DNA of 41,569 bases. Origin: Sphingomonas sp. AOB5. GTDB taxonomy: Bacteria; Pseudomonadota; Alphaproteobacteria; Sphingomonadales; Sphingomonadaceae. Positions 24,909 to 33,523 of the stretch are shown here, one piece after another. The notes beneath the pieces are model-generated. The model was given only the letters and a program-made list of their open reading frames with translations, did not search any database and was not told where the DNA came from. Position numbers and translations under genes: made by a program. Where the stretch lies: contig NZ_JARNTV010000030.1 in the NCBI RefSeq assembly GCF_029433115.1, forward strand, positions 1 to 41,569. Reading direction: 5' to 3'. How positions within the stretch are numbered: the stretch's first letter is position 1; the number at the start of each line of letters is the position of its first letter.

Positions 24909-26288
24909 ATGGATCATCGCAAACCTTACTTCTTCGTCGGCATCGGCGGTTCGGGCATGATGCCGCTGGCGATGATCCTTGCCGGGCAGGGCGCGACGGT
25001 CGCCGGATCGGACCGCAGCCTCGATTCCGGGCGGCTTCCCGCCAAGTTCGACGACCTGAAGCAGCGCGGCATCGCGCTGTTCCCGCAGGACGGCAGCGGG
25101 ATCACGAGCGCCGATCAGATCGTGGTCGCGTCCGCCGCGATCGAGGCGACGGTGCCGGACATGATCGCGGCCGAGCGCGTGGGCGCGGCGCGGATGTCGC
25201 GCGCGGAACTGCTCGCCAGCCTGTTCAACGAGAGCGCCACTTCGGTCGGCGTTGCGGGCACCAGCGGCAAATCCACCGTCACCGGTATGATCGGCTGGAT
25301 CTTCCATGCCTGTGGCCGCGATCCCACGGTGATGAACGGCGCGGTGATGAAGAATTTCGCGTCCCCCGACGCCCCCTTCGCCAGCGCTCTGGTGGGGCAG
25401 GGCGGCAGTTTCGTTAGCGAAGTGGACGAGAGCGACGGATCGATCGCGCTGTACCGGCCGCAGGTGGCGGTGCTCAACAATGTCAGCCTCGATCACAAGT
25501 CGATGGAGGAACTGCGCATCCTGTTCGGCGATTTCGTCGCCAAGGCGGATACGGCGGTGATCAATGCCGACGATCCCGAGGCGATCGCGCTGGCCAGCCG
25601 CGCAAGCAGCTTGCTGACCTTCGGCATCGACAACGACGCCGATCTGCGCGCGACCAATCTGGTGCCCGAGCCGTTCGCGATCAGTTTCGATCTCGAGGCG
25701 GACGGCGCGACGCGGCGGGTGCGACTGGGCGTTCCCGGGCGGCACAATGTGTCGAACGCGCTGGCAGCGCTGGCCGCGGGCATGGCGGCAGGATTGAGCC
25801 TGGCCGAATCCTCAAAGGCCATCGAAGGCTTTGTCGGGCTCAAGCGCCGGTTCGAACTGGTCGGCGAGTCCGGTGGCGTCGCGGTGATCGACGATTTCGG
25901 GCACAACCCGGACAAGATCGCGGCCACGCTCGATACGCTGCACGCCTTTCCCGGTCGCCTGCTCGTGATGTTCCAGCCGCACGGCTATGGCCCGCTGAAG
26001 GTGATGCGGCGCGAGCTGGTCGAGATGTTCCGGACGAAGCTGGGTGCGGACGACCTGCTGGTACTGCCCGATCCGGTCTATCATGGCGGTACGACGAGCC
26101 GCGAAGTGACCAGCGCTGATATCGTCGGTGACGTCGGCGGTACAGCGATCCATATCGCCGATCGTGCTGCAGCTGCGAACTATCTGGTCGAGGCGGCCCA
26201 GCCGGGGGATCGCATCGTTTTGATGGGCGCCCGCGACGATACGCTCAGCCTGCTGGCGGCGGAGATGGTGGCGGGCTTACCGGCTTAG
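24909..26288 (+). CDS. mpl: Mpl/MurC-type Mur ligase
   Basis: This 459-aa ATP-dependent ligase probably joins UDP-MurNAc to recycled L-Ala-gamma-D-Glu-mDAP. It has the N-terminal Rossmann motif [13 protein letters not shown], the ATP loop [36 protein letters not shown], and the C-terminal [10 protein letters not shown] and MGARDDTL. The loop is GKST rather than the GKTT usual in MurC and Mpl, a recognisable deviation. Dedicated MurC is normally in the dcw cluster, which is not here. Placement beside the LD-carboxypeptidase supports the recycling role over de novo MurC. Confidence 0.78.
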   Translation: MDHRKPYFFVGIGGSGMMPLAMILAGQGATVAGSDRSLDSGRLPAKFDDLKQRGIALFPQDGSGITSADQIVVASAAIEATVPDMIAAERVGAARMSRAELLASLFNESATSVGVAGTSGKSTVTGMIGWIFHACGRDPTVMNGAVMKNFASPDAPFASALVGQGGSFVSEVDESDGSIALYRPQVAVLNNVSLDHKSMEELRILFGDFVAKADTAVINADDPEAIALASRASSLLTFGIDNDADLRATNLVPEPFAISFDLEADGATRRVRLGVPGRHNVSNALAALAAGMAAGLSLAESSKAIEGFVGLKRRFELVGESGGVAVIDDFGHNPDKIAATLDTLHAFPGRLLVMFQPHGYGPLKVMRRELVEMFRTKLGADDLLVLPDPVYHGGTTSREVTSADIVGDVGGTAIHIADRAAAANYLVEAAQPGDRIVLMGARDDTLSLLAAEMVAGLPA

Positions 26289-26475
26289 AATTCTTGCCGG
26301 TTGGCTTGGCGCCGACCGGTTCCTTCTCTGTCACATGCCATCCGGTCGCGCCGCGGATCATCGGCTTGCCACAGCCGACGCACTTCGAATGATAATCGAA
26401 TTCATCGCGTCTCACGTTTTTGCGGTCGCGCTTGTGCTTGCCCACGGCACATTGCGCCAGCTGTAGAATGTTCAT
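26245..26475 (-). CDS. Small zinc-ribbon-like protein overlapping mpl
   Basis: A 76-aa basic protein begins [20 protein letters not shown] and has the C-x2-C pair [11 protein letters not shown], with histidines between, so a small metal-binding domain is plausible. The last 14 codons run antisense through the end of mpl and give a proline-serine tail. The ribosome site GGGGGTG is 5 bases before the ATG at 26475. Similar small zinc-binding-type proteins are recalled from sphingomonads. Function unknown. Confidence 0.65.
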   Translation of the reverse strand: MNILQLAQCAVGKHKRDRKNVRRDEFDYHSKCVGCGKPMIRGATGWHVTEKEPVGAKPTGKNSKPVSPPPSPPPAG

Positions 26476-26584
26476 TCGGCCACCCCCGATTTCGCATCTG
26501 CAACATGCACATGGAGGCAATAACACATATTAGCTTGTACGTTTCCGCCAAAATGGGGTTTTCAAAGCACGCTTTACGAAATGG

Positions 26585-26655
26585 AAAGTGTCATTGACAT
26601 GATTGCAGCGATCGACGTAAAGGGTCCTTGACTGATTCGAAAGGGAACTTGACAT
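26585..26655 (+). promoter_or_regulatory. Three iterated AAAG...TTGAC sites before the XRE operon
   Basis: Copies at 26585-26600, 26619-26634 and 26640-26655 follow the pattern AAAGKGWMMTTGACW, where the last copy provides the ribosome site and ends one base before the ATG at 26657. The first and second are 34 bases apart and the second and third 21 bases (two helical turns). They are a plausible binding array for the XRE regulator of the same operon. TTGACA elements could also serve as -35 boxes. Confidence 0.5.
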
Positions 26656-26656
26656 C

Positions 26657-27070
26657 ATGGCCCAGTCCGCCGCCGCTCGCCGCTATGTGAAGCGATTCGT
26701 TCCGACGATGATTGCCTATTGCGCCATCCTCGCCGGCGTGACCTGGTACATCGATGCGGCCCGGCCGGCGGGCGCGGTGCTGGCGGGACTTTCGATCCTG
26801 CCTGCGCTGCCGATCATCGGCGTGCTGATCGTGATGGGCCTCTATCTCGCCGAAGAGACCGACGAATATGTGCGCCAGCGTCTGGTGACCTGCATGATCT
26901 TCGCGATGGGTGTGGTCCTGGCGCTCTCGACGGTGCTGGGCTTTCTCCAGATCCACCGGGTCATCGGGCAGGTCAACGTGTTCTGGGCCTTCCCCGGCTG
27001 GTGCTTCGCCTGGGGAATGGCGCAAACGGCGCTGGCCGTGCGCGACCGCATGCAGGGATCGGCCGAATGA
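26657..27070 (+). CDS. Small multipass membrane protein of the XRE operon
   Basis: This 137-aa protein has about four hydrophobic helices (FVPTMIAYCAILAGVTWYI, VLAGLSILPALPIIGVLIVM, MIFAMGVVLALSTVLGFL and FWAFPGWCFAWGMAQTALAV). An acidic loop EETDEYVRQR follows the second helix. It resembles small membrane proteins encoded beside XRE regulators in sphingomonads. Its stop overlaps the XRE start (ATGA). A sensor role for membrane state is inference only. Confidence 0.8.
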   Translation: MAQSAAARRYVKRFVPTMIAYCAILAGVTWYIDAARPAGAVLAGLSILPALPIIGVLIVMGLYLAEETDEYVRQRLVTCMIFAMGVVLALSTVLGFLQIHRVIGQVNVFWAFPGWCFAWGMAQTALAVRDRMQGSAE

Positions 27071-27276
27071 ACAACCGCCTCCGCGTCCTGCGCGCCGAAC
27101 GTGCCTGGAGCCAGCAGGATCTCGCCGAACGTCTCGAAGTGTCGCGCCAGAGCGTGAACGCGATCGAGACCGGGCGCTACGACCCCTCGCTCCCGCTCGC
27201 CTTCCGCATCGCCGACCTGTTCGAACTGACGATCGAAGAGATTTTCCAGAACCCTTCCAAGGATAACAGTCGATGA
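27067..27276 (+). CDS. Small XRE-family helix-turn-helix regulator
   Basis: This 69-aa Cro/CI-type protein is essentially one DNA-binding domain: RLRVLRAERAWSQQDLAERL, VSRQSVNAIETGRYDPSLPL and AFRIADLFELTIEEIF. The YxxF-rich ending resembles the SinR/YgzD-like single-domain regulators. It is overlapped at both ends by neighbours (ATGA), so the three products are made together. Likely binding sites are the iterated repeats upstream of the operon. No ligand domain is present; the membrane partner may supply the signal. Confidence 0.92.
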   Translation: MNNRLRVLRAERAWSQQDLAERLEVSRQSVNAIETGRYDPSLPLAFRIADLFELTIEEIFQNPSKDNSR

Positions 27277-28181
27277 TCACTCGCACTCTGCTTGCCGCCG
27301 CGCTGCTGGTCACGCCGCTGGCGATCGCGCCTGCCGCCGCAACGCCCGCCGCCGCCTCGCTGCCGGGCGACCAGATCACCCAGATGGGCCACATCTCGAT
27401 CCGCGCGATCGGCAAGGGCAAGCCGGTGTTCCTGATCCCCGGCCTCTCCAGCCCGCGCGCGGTGTGGGACGGCGTGGCGCCGGAGCTGGCGAAGACGCAC
27501 CGCGTCTATCTGGTCCAGATCAACGGCTTTGGCGGCGACGATCCTCGCAACAACCTGACGCCCGACATTCTGGAAGGCGTCCTCGCAGAGCTTCACGCCT
27601 ATATCCGCGAGAACAAGGCACAGGGTTCGGCGGTGGTCGGTCACTCGCTGGGCGGGCTGCTCGGCATGATGCTGGCCGCGCGGCATCCCGAGGATGTCGG
27701 CCGGCTGATGGTGGTCGATGCCTTCCCGTTCATCGGCACCATGTTCGGCGCGGCGGACGTCGCGGCGATCGAGCCACGCGCGGTGCAGATGCGCGACATG
27801 ATCGCGGGCGGCCATGAACGCGCCAAGGCCGCGGCGGGCACGCCGGTCACCAGCGATCCCGGCGGCAACCAGTCGATCACGGCCGAGGGCAGGATCAAGG
27901 TCGCCAACTGGGCGCTCCAGGCCGATATGCGCGTCGTGGCGACGGCGCTGTACGAGGACATGGTGACCGATATGCGCCCGCATATGGGGAAGATCGCGGC
28001 CAAGCCGTTCACCGTCCTCTATGCGGCGGGCATGGGCGAACCCATGGCGAAGGCGATCTGGGAGCCAGCCTATGCCGGAACCACGGCGAAGCTGGTGGCG
28101 ATCCCGGGCAGTTACCACTTCATCATGCTGGACCAGCCCGCGCTGTTCGCGACCGAGCTGGCGAAGTTCCTCGCGGAATGA
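27273..28181 (+). CDS. Exported alpha/beta hydrolase
   Basis: This 302-aa protein has a signal peptide (MITRTLLAAALLVTPLAIAPA) and an alpha/beta hydrolase fold. The oxyanion region is VFLIPGLSSPRAVWDGV, the nucleophile elbow is GHSLGGLLGMML, and the catalytic histidine is in PGSYHFIMLDQP. The third residue, probably the aspartate of VVDAFPF or a later one, is not clear. A cap of about 100 residues lies between strands. The start overlaps the XRE stop (ATGA). Substrate unknown; a periplasmic or secreted esterase or lactonase is possible. Confidence 0.85.
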   Translation: MITRTLLAAALLVTPLAIAPAAATPAAASLPGDQITQMGHISIRAIGKGKPVFLIPGLSSPRAVWDGVAPELAKTHRVYLVQINGFGGDDPRNNLTPDILEGVLAELHAYIRENKAQGSAVVGHSLGGLLGMMLAARHPEDVGRLMVVDAFPFIGTMFGAADVAAIEPRAVQMRDMIAGGHERAKAAAGTPVTSDPGGNQSITAEGRIKVANWALQADMRVVATALYEDMVTDMRPHMGKIAAKPFTVLYAAGMGEPMAKAIWEPAYAGTTAKLVAIPGSYHFIMLDQPALFATELAKFLAE

Positions 28182-28187
28182 GGGAAA

Positions 28188-28214
28188 GGGGACCCGGCTC
28201 GGCGCCGGGCCCCC
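28188..28214. terminator. Hairpin between the hydrolase and DUF2171 genes
   Basis: An 11-bp stem (28188-28198 with 28204-28214) has one A-C mismatch (28192/28210) and a 5-base loop. It lies between convergent genes and folds better, with G-U, in minus-strand transcripts. Confidence 0.65.
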
Positions 28215-28223
28215 GTCCTGCCC

Positions 28224-29069
28224 TCAATAGGTGCCGGGGAAAGCCCGGTTGAGGTTGTGGTCGGTCCGCCACGAGCGGTCCTCGTCGCGATCCGAACCGA
28301 AGAACGCGCCGCGCTCCTCGTCCTTCCATGCTGCCTTGGCTTCGTCGGCGCTCTTGCGGATCGTCACCTTGTCGTCGACCGACTGGATCCAGCGCGACGG
28401 GATCGAATGATGGTAGCCACCAGCGTCGCTGTCGCTCTTGGTCAGCACGATCCGATCGCCGCGCACCTTGTCGACCGTGCCGATATGCGCACCGTCCGAT
28501 CCGATCACCTCCATATGCTCGGTCACGCGGCCCAGCCCGTCGCGCTGGCCCTGGCGATCGGTGCGCCAGCCGCTGAACTCGTCATGGAAGCGCTTGGCAT
28601 TCTCGCGGCGATATTCGTCATAGTCGCGATCCAGCTCGGCGATGCGTTCGGTGCGCCAGCCGGCATAATGGGCATCGCTCTGGCGCATGCGCAGATCGTC
28701 CTCGCGCGCGTCGCGCTGGCGTCGGCGTTCGGCTTCGGCGTCGCCGAACCAGGAACGGATCTCATCCCCGGCACGGTCGAAGAAGCCACGGTCATGGCTG
28801 TCATAGCCATCGCGGCTGCGCGGCTGGTCGTAGCGCGGGCGATCCCAGTCGGCGCGCAGGCGCTGGGGCGAATAGTCGCCGCGCTGGCCGTAGGCACCAT
28901 GGTCGCGATCACGATACTGCGGCGCGTACCTGCCGAACTCACCCGAAGCGGCGTAATCGCGCGCGCTGGAATAGCCATAGCCGCCGGAGCTGCGGGGGCT
29001 GCGCTCCTGCACCTGATCCTGCGGACCGAAATAGCTGCGATCGTCATAGCCGGGATAGCGGTCGTCCAT
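28224..29069 (-). CDS. DUF2171-containing protein
   Basis: This 281-aa hydrophilic protein begins MDDRYPGYDDRSYFG and has a long disordered region rich in Arg, Asp, Tyr and Gly, then an IRSWFGD segment with charged repeats to about residue 180. A DUF2171 domain (EVIGSDGAHIGTVDKVRGDR through HHSIPSRWI) follows, resembling PRC-barrel. It is probably cytoplasmic; such proteins are linked to envelope or stress in some annotation, which I treat as weak. The start is chosen by the GGAG site 6 bases upstream of the ATG. A GC hairpin (29096-29113) lies in its 5' region. Confidence 0.8.
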   Translation of the reverse strand: MDDRYPGYDDRSYFGPQDQVQERSPRSSGGYGYSSARDYAASGEFGRYAPQYRDRDHGAYGQRGDYSPQRLRADWDRPRYDQPRSRDGYDSHDRGFFDRAGDEIRSWFGDAEAERRRQRDAREDDLRMRQSDAHYAGWRTERIAELDRDYDEYRRENAKRFHDEFSGWRTDRQGQRDGLGRVTEHMEVIGSDGAHIGTVDKVRGDRIVLTKSDSDAGGYHHSIPSRWIQSVDDKVTIRKSADEAKAAWKDEERGAFFGSDRDEDRSWRTDHNLNRAFPGTY

Positions 29070-29279
29070 GTCACTCTCCATCACTGTACAGGGTTCGGGC
29101 GCCGGTGCGCCCGCCGTGCGTTTCAGCGGATGAAGGGAGTGATGGTTCCTGAAAATTGGCCGCGAAATCAGTCGATTCGCCGCATGTCGCAATGGGGTCG
29201 CAATCCCGCGTTCAACGCAGTTGCATCCGGGCAAAGCTGTGGGTAATGCATCGCCTCCCGGCACGCCGGGAACGGTGGC

Positions 29280-29355
29280 GGGGCTGTAGCTCAGATGGGA
29301 GAGCGCTGCAATCGCACTGCAGAGGTCAGGGGTTCGATTCCCCTCAGCTCCACCA
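29280..29355 (+). tRNA. tRNA-Ala (anticodon CGC)
   Basis: A 76-base tRNA with encoded CCA. The acceptor stem is GGGGCTG/CAGCTCC with one G-U pair, the anticodon stem CTGCA/TGCAG holds ATCGCAC (anticodon CGC, reading GCG), and the T arm is AGGGG-TTCGATT-CCCCT. Confidence 0.95.
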
Positions 29356-29411
29356 GCCGCCACTTCCCGCACATTCCGCTGCGATATCCGGCGCTTTCCT
29401 GACCGTATGCA

Positions 29412-31916
29412 TCAGATCGCCGGCAAGGTTTGCGCGGCAAATCCCCAGCCTTTCAGCGCCTTTGCCCGTTCCACCAGCAACGCTGCATCGGCGATGCCGA
29501 ACGGGTGCGCGTCCTTCATGGTTTCCAGCTCTTCCCATGCCACCGGCACTGCCACCGGCGCACCCGGCCTTGCCCGCGCGGAATAGGGCAGCACGGCGGT
29601 GCTGCCGCGCTGGTTGCGCAGCCAGTCGATGAAGATGCGACCCTTGCGTTTGGCCTTGCTCATCGTCGCGACGAAACGATCGGGGTCGGCGGTGCTGAGA
29701 GCCTGGGCGAAGCGGGCGGCGAAGTCCTTGTGCGTTTCCCAGTCATGGCCGGGCGTGAGGGGGACGACGACATGGACGCCCTTGCCGCCCGAGAGCATGG
29801 CGAAGGACACGAGGCCGAGACCGCTCAGTTGATCGCGGATGTCGGCGGCGGCCTGCCGCACGCGGGCGAAATCCATGCCCTCGTCGGGATCGAGATCGAA
29901 GATCATGCGATCGGGCCGTTCGACCGCGTCGGCGCGCGATGCCCAGCCATGGAATTCGATCGTGCCCATCTGGACGCAGGTCAACAGGCCGTCGCCGTCC
30001 TCGACATAGAGATAGTCCTCCGATCCGCCGCCCTTTTCGCGGATCGGGACGTGGTGGACGCTCTCGCCGAATGCGCCGCTGTCGTGCTTCTGGAAGAAGC
30101 ATTTCTTCGCGCGCCCCTGCGGGCAGCGCACCAGACTGATCGGGCGGTTGGCGGCGAAGGGGAGCATCAACGGGGCGATGCGGGCATAATAGTCGGCCAG
30201 TTCGCCCTTGGTCTGGCCGCTGTCGGGGAAGATCACGCGGTCGCGATTGCTGATCTTCACGCTCGACGATGGCGCCGGCGCCGGGGAGGGGCGTTCGGCC
30301 TTCACCGCCTTTGCGGGCTTGTCGCTGCGCAGGCCAAGGAAACTGCCGTGGCGGACACGGCCATCGCCGGTGAATTCGGCGAAGGCGATTTCGGCGACGA
30401 GCTTCGGCTTGATCCAGTGCGCGCCGCGCGCCTCGGTGCGCGGAACCTCGACCGCGGCTTCGGGCACGGTCAGCGGTTTCATGGCCTTTGCGAGTTCGTC
30501 CATCGTCGCGGTATCGAAACCGGTGCCGACCTTGCCCTTGTAGACCAGCACTTTCCCTTCCTGCTGGGCAAGGAGCAGCGAAGCGAAGGGCCGTCCCTTG
30601 GCCTTGCTCGCGGTCCAGCCGACAAGCACGAACTCCTGACGGCGGGTGCATTTGACCTTGACCCAGGCGCGCGTGCGGCCGCTGCGATAGGGCGCGTCGA
30701 TGCGCTTGGCGATGATCCCTTCCTGTCCCGCGCCGCACAGCGAGCGATAGAGCTTCTCGCCCGCGCCGATCAGGTGATCGGCGACATGGATCGGGGGTTC
30801 GGCGTGGTGGAGCAGCGCCTCCAGCCGCTCCTTGCGCTCAATCGTGGGAAGCGACTTCAGGTCGATGCCATCCAGCGAGAGCAGATCGAACGCGAAGAAG
30901 TGGAAGGGCGTGTCGGCGCGCTGTTCGCCATGGCCGCGCTTGAGTACCGATTGCAGCGCGGAGAAGCTGGGATTGCCGTTCGCATCGAAGGCGACGATCT
31001 CGCCGTCGATCAATGCCGATGGCAGGTCGAGCGCGGCGATCGCATCGACCAGCGGGCCGAATTTGGCGGTCCAGTCGAGGCCATTGCGGGTATGGAGCTT
31101 CACCTCGTCGCCACGCACCGCGATCAGCGCGCGATAGCCGTCATATTTGATCTCGTGCAGCCAGTTGTTGCCGGTGGGGACATCGTCGACCAGCGTGGCA
31201 AGCTGCGGCTTCACGAAGCGGGGAAGTTGCGCGGCGCGGGCCTTCACCTTGCCTTTGACGCGGGCATTGTGGGTCCTGGCCGCCTGCATCTTCTGCGCGA
31301 AGGCCTTGCCCTTGGCACCTTGCAGCGATTGCGTGCCGGCGGTGTCCGCCTCGATCTGCGCGAGCGAGCGGCCGGTCAGCACGCTGGTGAGGCCGCGTTC
31401 GACGAGCGTGTCGCCCGTTCCCGCCGCATCGTCGTCGATCTTGCGCAACAGCCAGTTCTCGCGCTTCTCGCTCGGGCGGCCCTTCATCCGGACGAGCAGC
31501 CATTCGCCCTTCATCCGCTCGCCATGGAGGATGAAATGGAGATGACCGTCCTTCAGGTCGTCGGCGCTCTTGCCGGGGATCGGCTCCCAGCTGCCATGAT
31601 CCCACAGCATCACGGTGCCGCCGCCATATTCGCCTTTGGGGATGTTGCCTTCGAACTCGCCGTAATCGAGCGGATGATCCTCGGTGCGCACCGCCAGCCG
31701 CTTGTCGGCGGGATCGCAGCTCGGCCCCTTGGTGACCGCCCAGCTCTTGAGGACGCCATCGATCTCCAGCCGGAAATCCCAGTGGAGCCGCGTGGCGGCG
31801 TGCTTCTGGACGACGAAGCTGTTGCCGCCCTTCTTCGCGAGCTTGCCCTTTGGTTCCTTCGTGCGGCTGAAGTCGCGCTTGGCGTTGTAGGTGTCGAGCA
31901 GGCCGGTGGCGGCCAT
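29412..31916 (-). CDS. ligD: ATP-dependent DNA ligase D
   Basis: This 834-aa multifunctional NHEJ enzyme has the order phosphoesterase (residues 1-160, HAATRLHWDFRLEIDGVLKS, GEYGGGTVMLWDHGSWEP), ATP-dependent ligase (about 240-520, with the nucleotidyl lysine in EIKYDGYRAL and IDGEIVAFD), and polymerase/primase (about 560-834, IFDLDPDEGMDF and GRIFIDWLRN). All catalytic motifs are present. The ATG at 31916 is 2 bases after the ku stop, so the two are cotranscribed. It repairs double-strand breaks with Ku. The long plus-strand frame opposite is not a gene. Confidence 0.95.
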   Translation of the reverse strand: MAATGLLDTYNAKRDFSRTKEPKGKLAKKGGNSFVVQKHAATRLHWDFRLEIDGVLKSWAVTKGPSCDPADKRLAVRTEDHPLDYGEFEGNIPKGEYGGGTVMLWDHGSWEPIPGKSADDLKDGHLHFILHGERMKGEWLLVRMKGRPSEKRENWLLRKIDDDAAGTGDTLVERGLTSVLTGRSLAQIEADTAGTQSLQGAKGKAFAQKMQAARTHNARVKGKVKARAAQLPRFVKPQLATLVDDVPTGNNWLHEIKYDGYRALIAVRGDEVKLHTRNGLDWTAKFGPLVDAIAALDLPSALIDGEIVAFDANGNPSFSALQSVLKRGHGEQRADTPFHFFAFDLLSLDGIDLKSLPTIERKERLEALLHHAEPPIHVADHLIGAGEKLYRSLCGAGQEGIIAKRIDAPYRSGRTRAWVKVKCTRRQEFVLVGWTASKAKGRPFASLLLAQQEGKVLVYKGKVGTGFDTATMDELAKAMKPLTVPEAAVEVPRTEARGAHWIKPKLVAEIAFAEFTGDGRVRHGSFLGLRSDKPAKAVKAERPSPAPAPSSSVKISNRDRVIFPDSGQTKGELADYYARIAPLMLPFAANRPISLVRCPQGRAKKCFFQKHDSGAFGESVHHVPIREKGGGSEDYLYVEDGDGLLTCVQMGTIEFHGWASRADAVERPDRMIFDLDPDEGMDFARVRQAAADIRDQLSGLGLVSFAMLSGGKGVHVVVPLTPGHDWETHKDFAARFAQALSTADPDRFVATMSKAKRKGRIFIDWLRNQRGSTAVLPYSARARPGAPVAVPVAWEELETMKDAHPFGIADAALLVERAKALKGWGFAAQTLPAI

Positions 31917-31918
31917 GA

Positions 31919-32788
31919 TCAGGCGCTCTTGCGCCTGGGCGCCGCCTTCTTCGCGGCGGGCTTTTTCGGCGCGGTTTTGGCGGCGGGTTTGCGTGCGGTG
32001 CCGCCCGCGGATTTCTTGAGCGCGGCCATCAGGTCGATGACGTTGCCGCTGCCGCGGCCACTGGGTTCGTCGTCGACATCTTCGATGATGCGCTTGCCCT
32101 TCGCCTTTTTCTTCTTGTCGATCAGGCGGTGGAGCGCATCGACATAGCGATCGTGGAATTCCTCCGGCTTGAACGGGGCGGTGCGCTTGTCGATGATGCT
32201 GGTGGCGAGATCGAGCATGTCCTCGTCGGCCGTGTCGGCCGGCAGGCCGCGGAAATAGCTCTGCGCCTTGTTCACCTCGTCGGCATAGCGCAGCACCTCC
32301 AGCACCAGCCCGCGCCCGCACGGCTTGAGCGACACCAGCTGCTCGCGCCCGCGCACGGATAGTTGGCCCAGACCAACCTTCTTCGTCTGGCGCAACGCGT
32401 CGCGCAGGACCGCATAGGCTTCCTCCGCCAGATCGTCGGCCGGAACGACGAAATAGGGCTTCTCGTAATAGAGAACGTCGATCGCATCCGCCTCGACGAA
32501 CTGGACCAGATCGAGCGTCTTGCGGCTCTCGATCTTCACCGCTTCGATCTCATCCTGTTCGAGCAGGACGTAATTGCCCTTGGAGAGCTCATAGCCCTTG
32601 AGGATCTCGTCGGGATCGACCGGGCCGACGCCGCTGACCACCTTTTCGTAGCGGATCGGCTTGCCGGTGGGCTCGTGGATCTGGCGAAAGCTGACAGCAG
32701 CACCGGATTTGGTCGCGGGGTAGATTTCGACAGGAATCGAGACGAGCGCCAGTTTGATCTGACCCTGCCAATATGCACGTGCCGCCAT
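31919..32788 (-). CDS. ku: NHEJ DNA end-binding protein Ku
   Basis: This 289-aa homodimeric ring protein loads onto double-strand DNA ends and recruits LigD. It begins MAARAYWQGQIKLALVSIPV and shows FRQIHEPTGKPIRYEKVV, GYELSKGNYVLLEQDEI, YFVVPADDLAEEAYAVLRDA and the later LATSIIDKRTAPFKPEEF. The C-terminus (about residues 250-289) is lysine-alanine-proline rich, an extended basic tail typical of many bacterial Ku proteins and thought to bind DNA. It lies between the HAD gene and ligD. Confidence 0.95.
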   Translation of the reverse strand: MAARAYWQGQIKLALVSIPVEIYPATKSGAAVSFRQIHEPTGKPIRYEKVVSGVGPVDPDEILKGYELSKGNYVLLEQDEIEAVKIESRKTLDLVQFVEADAIDVLYYEKPYFVVPADDLAEEAYAVLRDALRQTKKVGLGQLSVRGREQLVSLKPCGRGLVLEVLRYADEVNKAQSYFRGLPADTADEDMLDLATSIIDKRTAPFKPEEFHDRYVDALHRLIDKKKKAKGKRIIEDVDDEPSGRGSGNVIDLMAALKKSAGGTARKPAAKTAPKKPAAKKAAPRRKSA

Positions 32789-32860
32789 ATGCGAACCTCC
32801 GCGCGAACAAGCGTGCGGCGGCAGCGATGGTTCCGATGGGTGAGGGAGCCGTCCTGCCGG

Positions 32861-33523
32861 TCAGGCGTCCGGCCGGCGCGCCGCGACATAGTCGAGGATG
32901 TCCTGCGGCGAGCGGAACAGCGCGTCGGGCTGCATCTTCACCAGCAGTTCCTCGGCGGCATAGCCCCACAGCACCGATCCGGCGCGCATGCCGACTTCGC
33001 GGGCAGCGTCCACGTCGCGGGTCTCGTCGCCGATCGCCAGCGTGTCGCCGGCGGCGATGCCCAGCTTGCGGAGCACCTTGCGGAACTTCGGCGCCTTGCC
33101 GAACAGCGATGATCCGCAGGCGAACCAGTCGATCTGCGCGGCATGCTGCGGCCCCAATATGCCGCGCGCATTGGCTTCCGAATTGGAGGTGACCAGCGCG
33201 ATCTGCAGGCCCATCGCTTTCAATCGCTCGAGCATGTCGGGCGTGCCGGGGAACAGCTCGATCTGGCCGACATTGCGGCCCACCAGCCGTCGGACATACC
33301 AGGCGATGAACGGCAGCTTCCACCGCGAGATGCCGAGAAACTCGATCACCTCGCGCGAGCTGCGGTTGCGCAGCATCTCGACTTCCTCGGGCTTCACCGT
33401 GCGGAAGCGGAACATCTTCGCCAGATCGTCGACCACCGACAGGAACCAGTCGCCGCTGTCGGACAGGGTGCCGTCGAAATCGAAGATGATCAGCCGGATC
33501 GGCTCGCGCACCGGCTCAGCCAT
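32861..33523 (-). CDS. HAD-family phosphatase
   Basis: This 220-aa hydrolase has the HAD nucleophile motif IIFDFDGTLSDSGDWFL, motif II VTSNSE, motif III lysine around GKAPKFRK and motif IV IGDETRDVDAA. A four-helix cap containing EFLGISRWKLPFIAWYVRRL follows motif I. The closest recalled type is phosphoglycolate phosphatase-like; the substrate is unknown. The start at 33523 overlaps the CDF stop by 8 bases. An earlier ATG would run through the His-rich tail of the transporter. Whether it belongs to the metal or the NHEJ neighbours cannot be told. Confidence 0.85.
   Translation of the reverse strand: MAEPVREPIRLIIFDFDGTLSDSGDWFLSVVDDLAKMFRFRTVKPEEVEMLRNRSSREVIEFLGISRWKLPFIAWYVRRLVGRNVGQIELFPGTPDMLERLKAMGLQIALVTSNSEANARGILGPQHAAQIDWFACGSSLFGKAPKFRKVLRKLGIAAGDTLAIGDETRDVDAAREVGMRAGSVLWGYAAEELLVKMQPDALFRSPQDILDYVAARRPDA

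Noticed and set aside
29430..32147. 905-codon plus-strand frame opposite ligD and ku
   Set aside because: It is antisense to two clear genes and has no recognisable domain.
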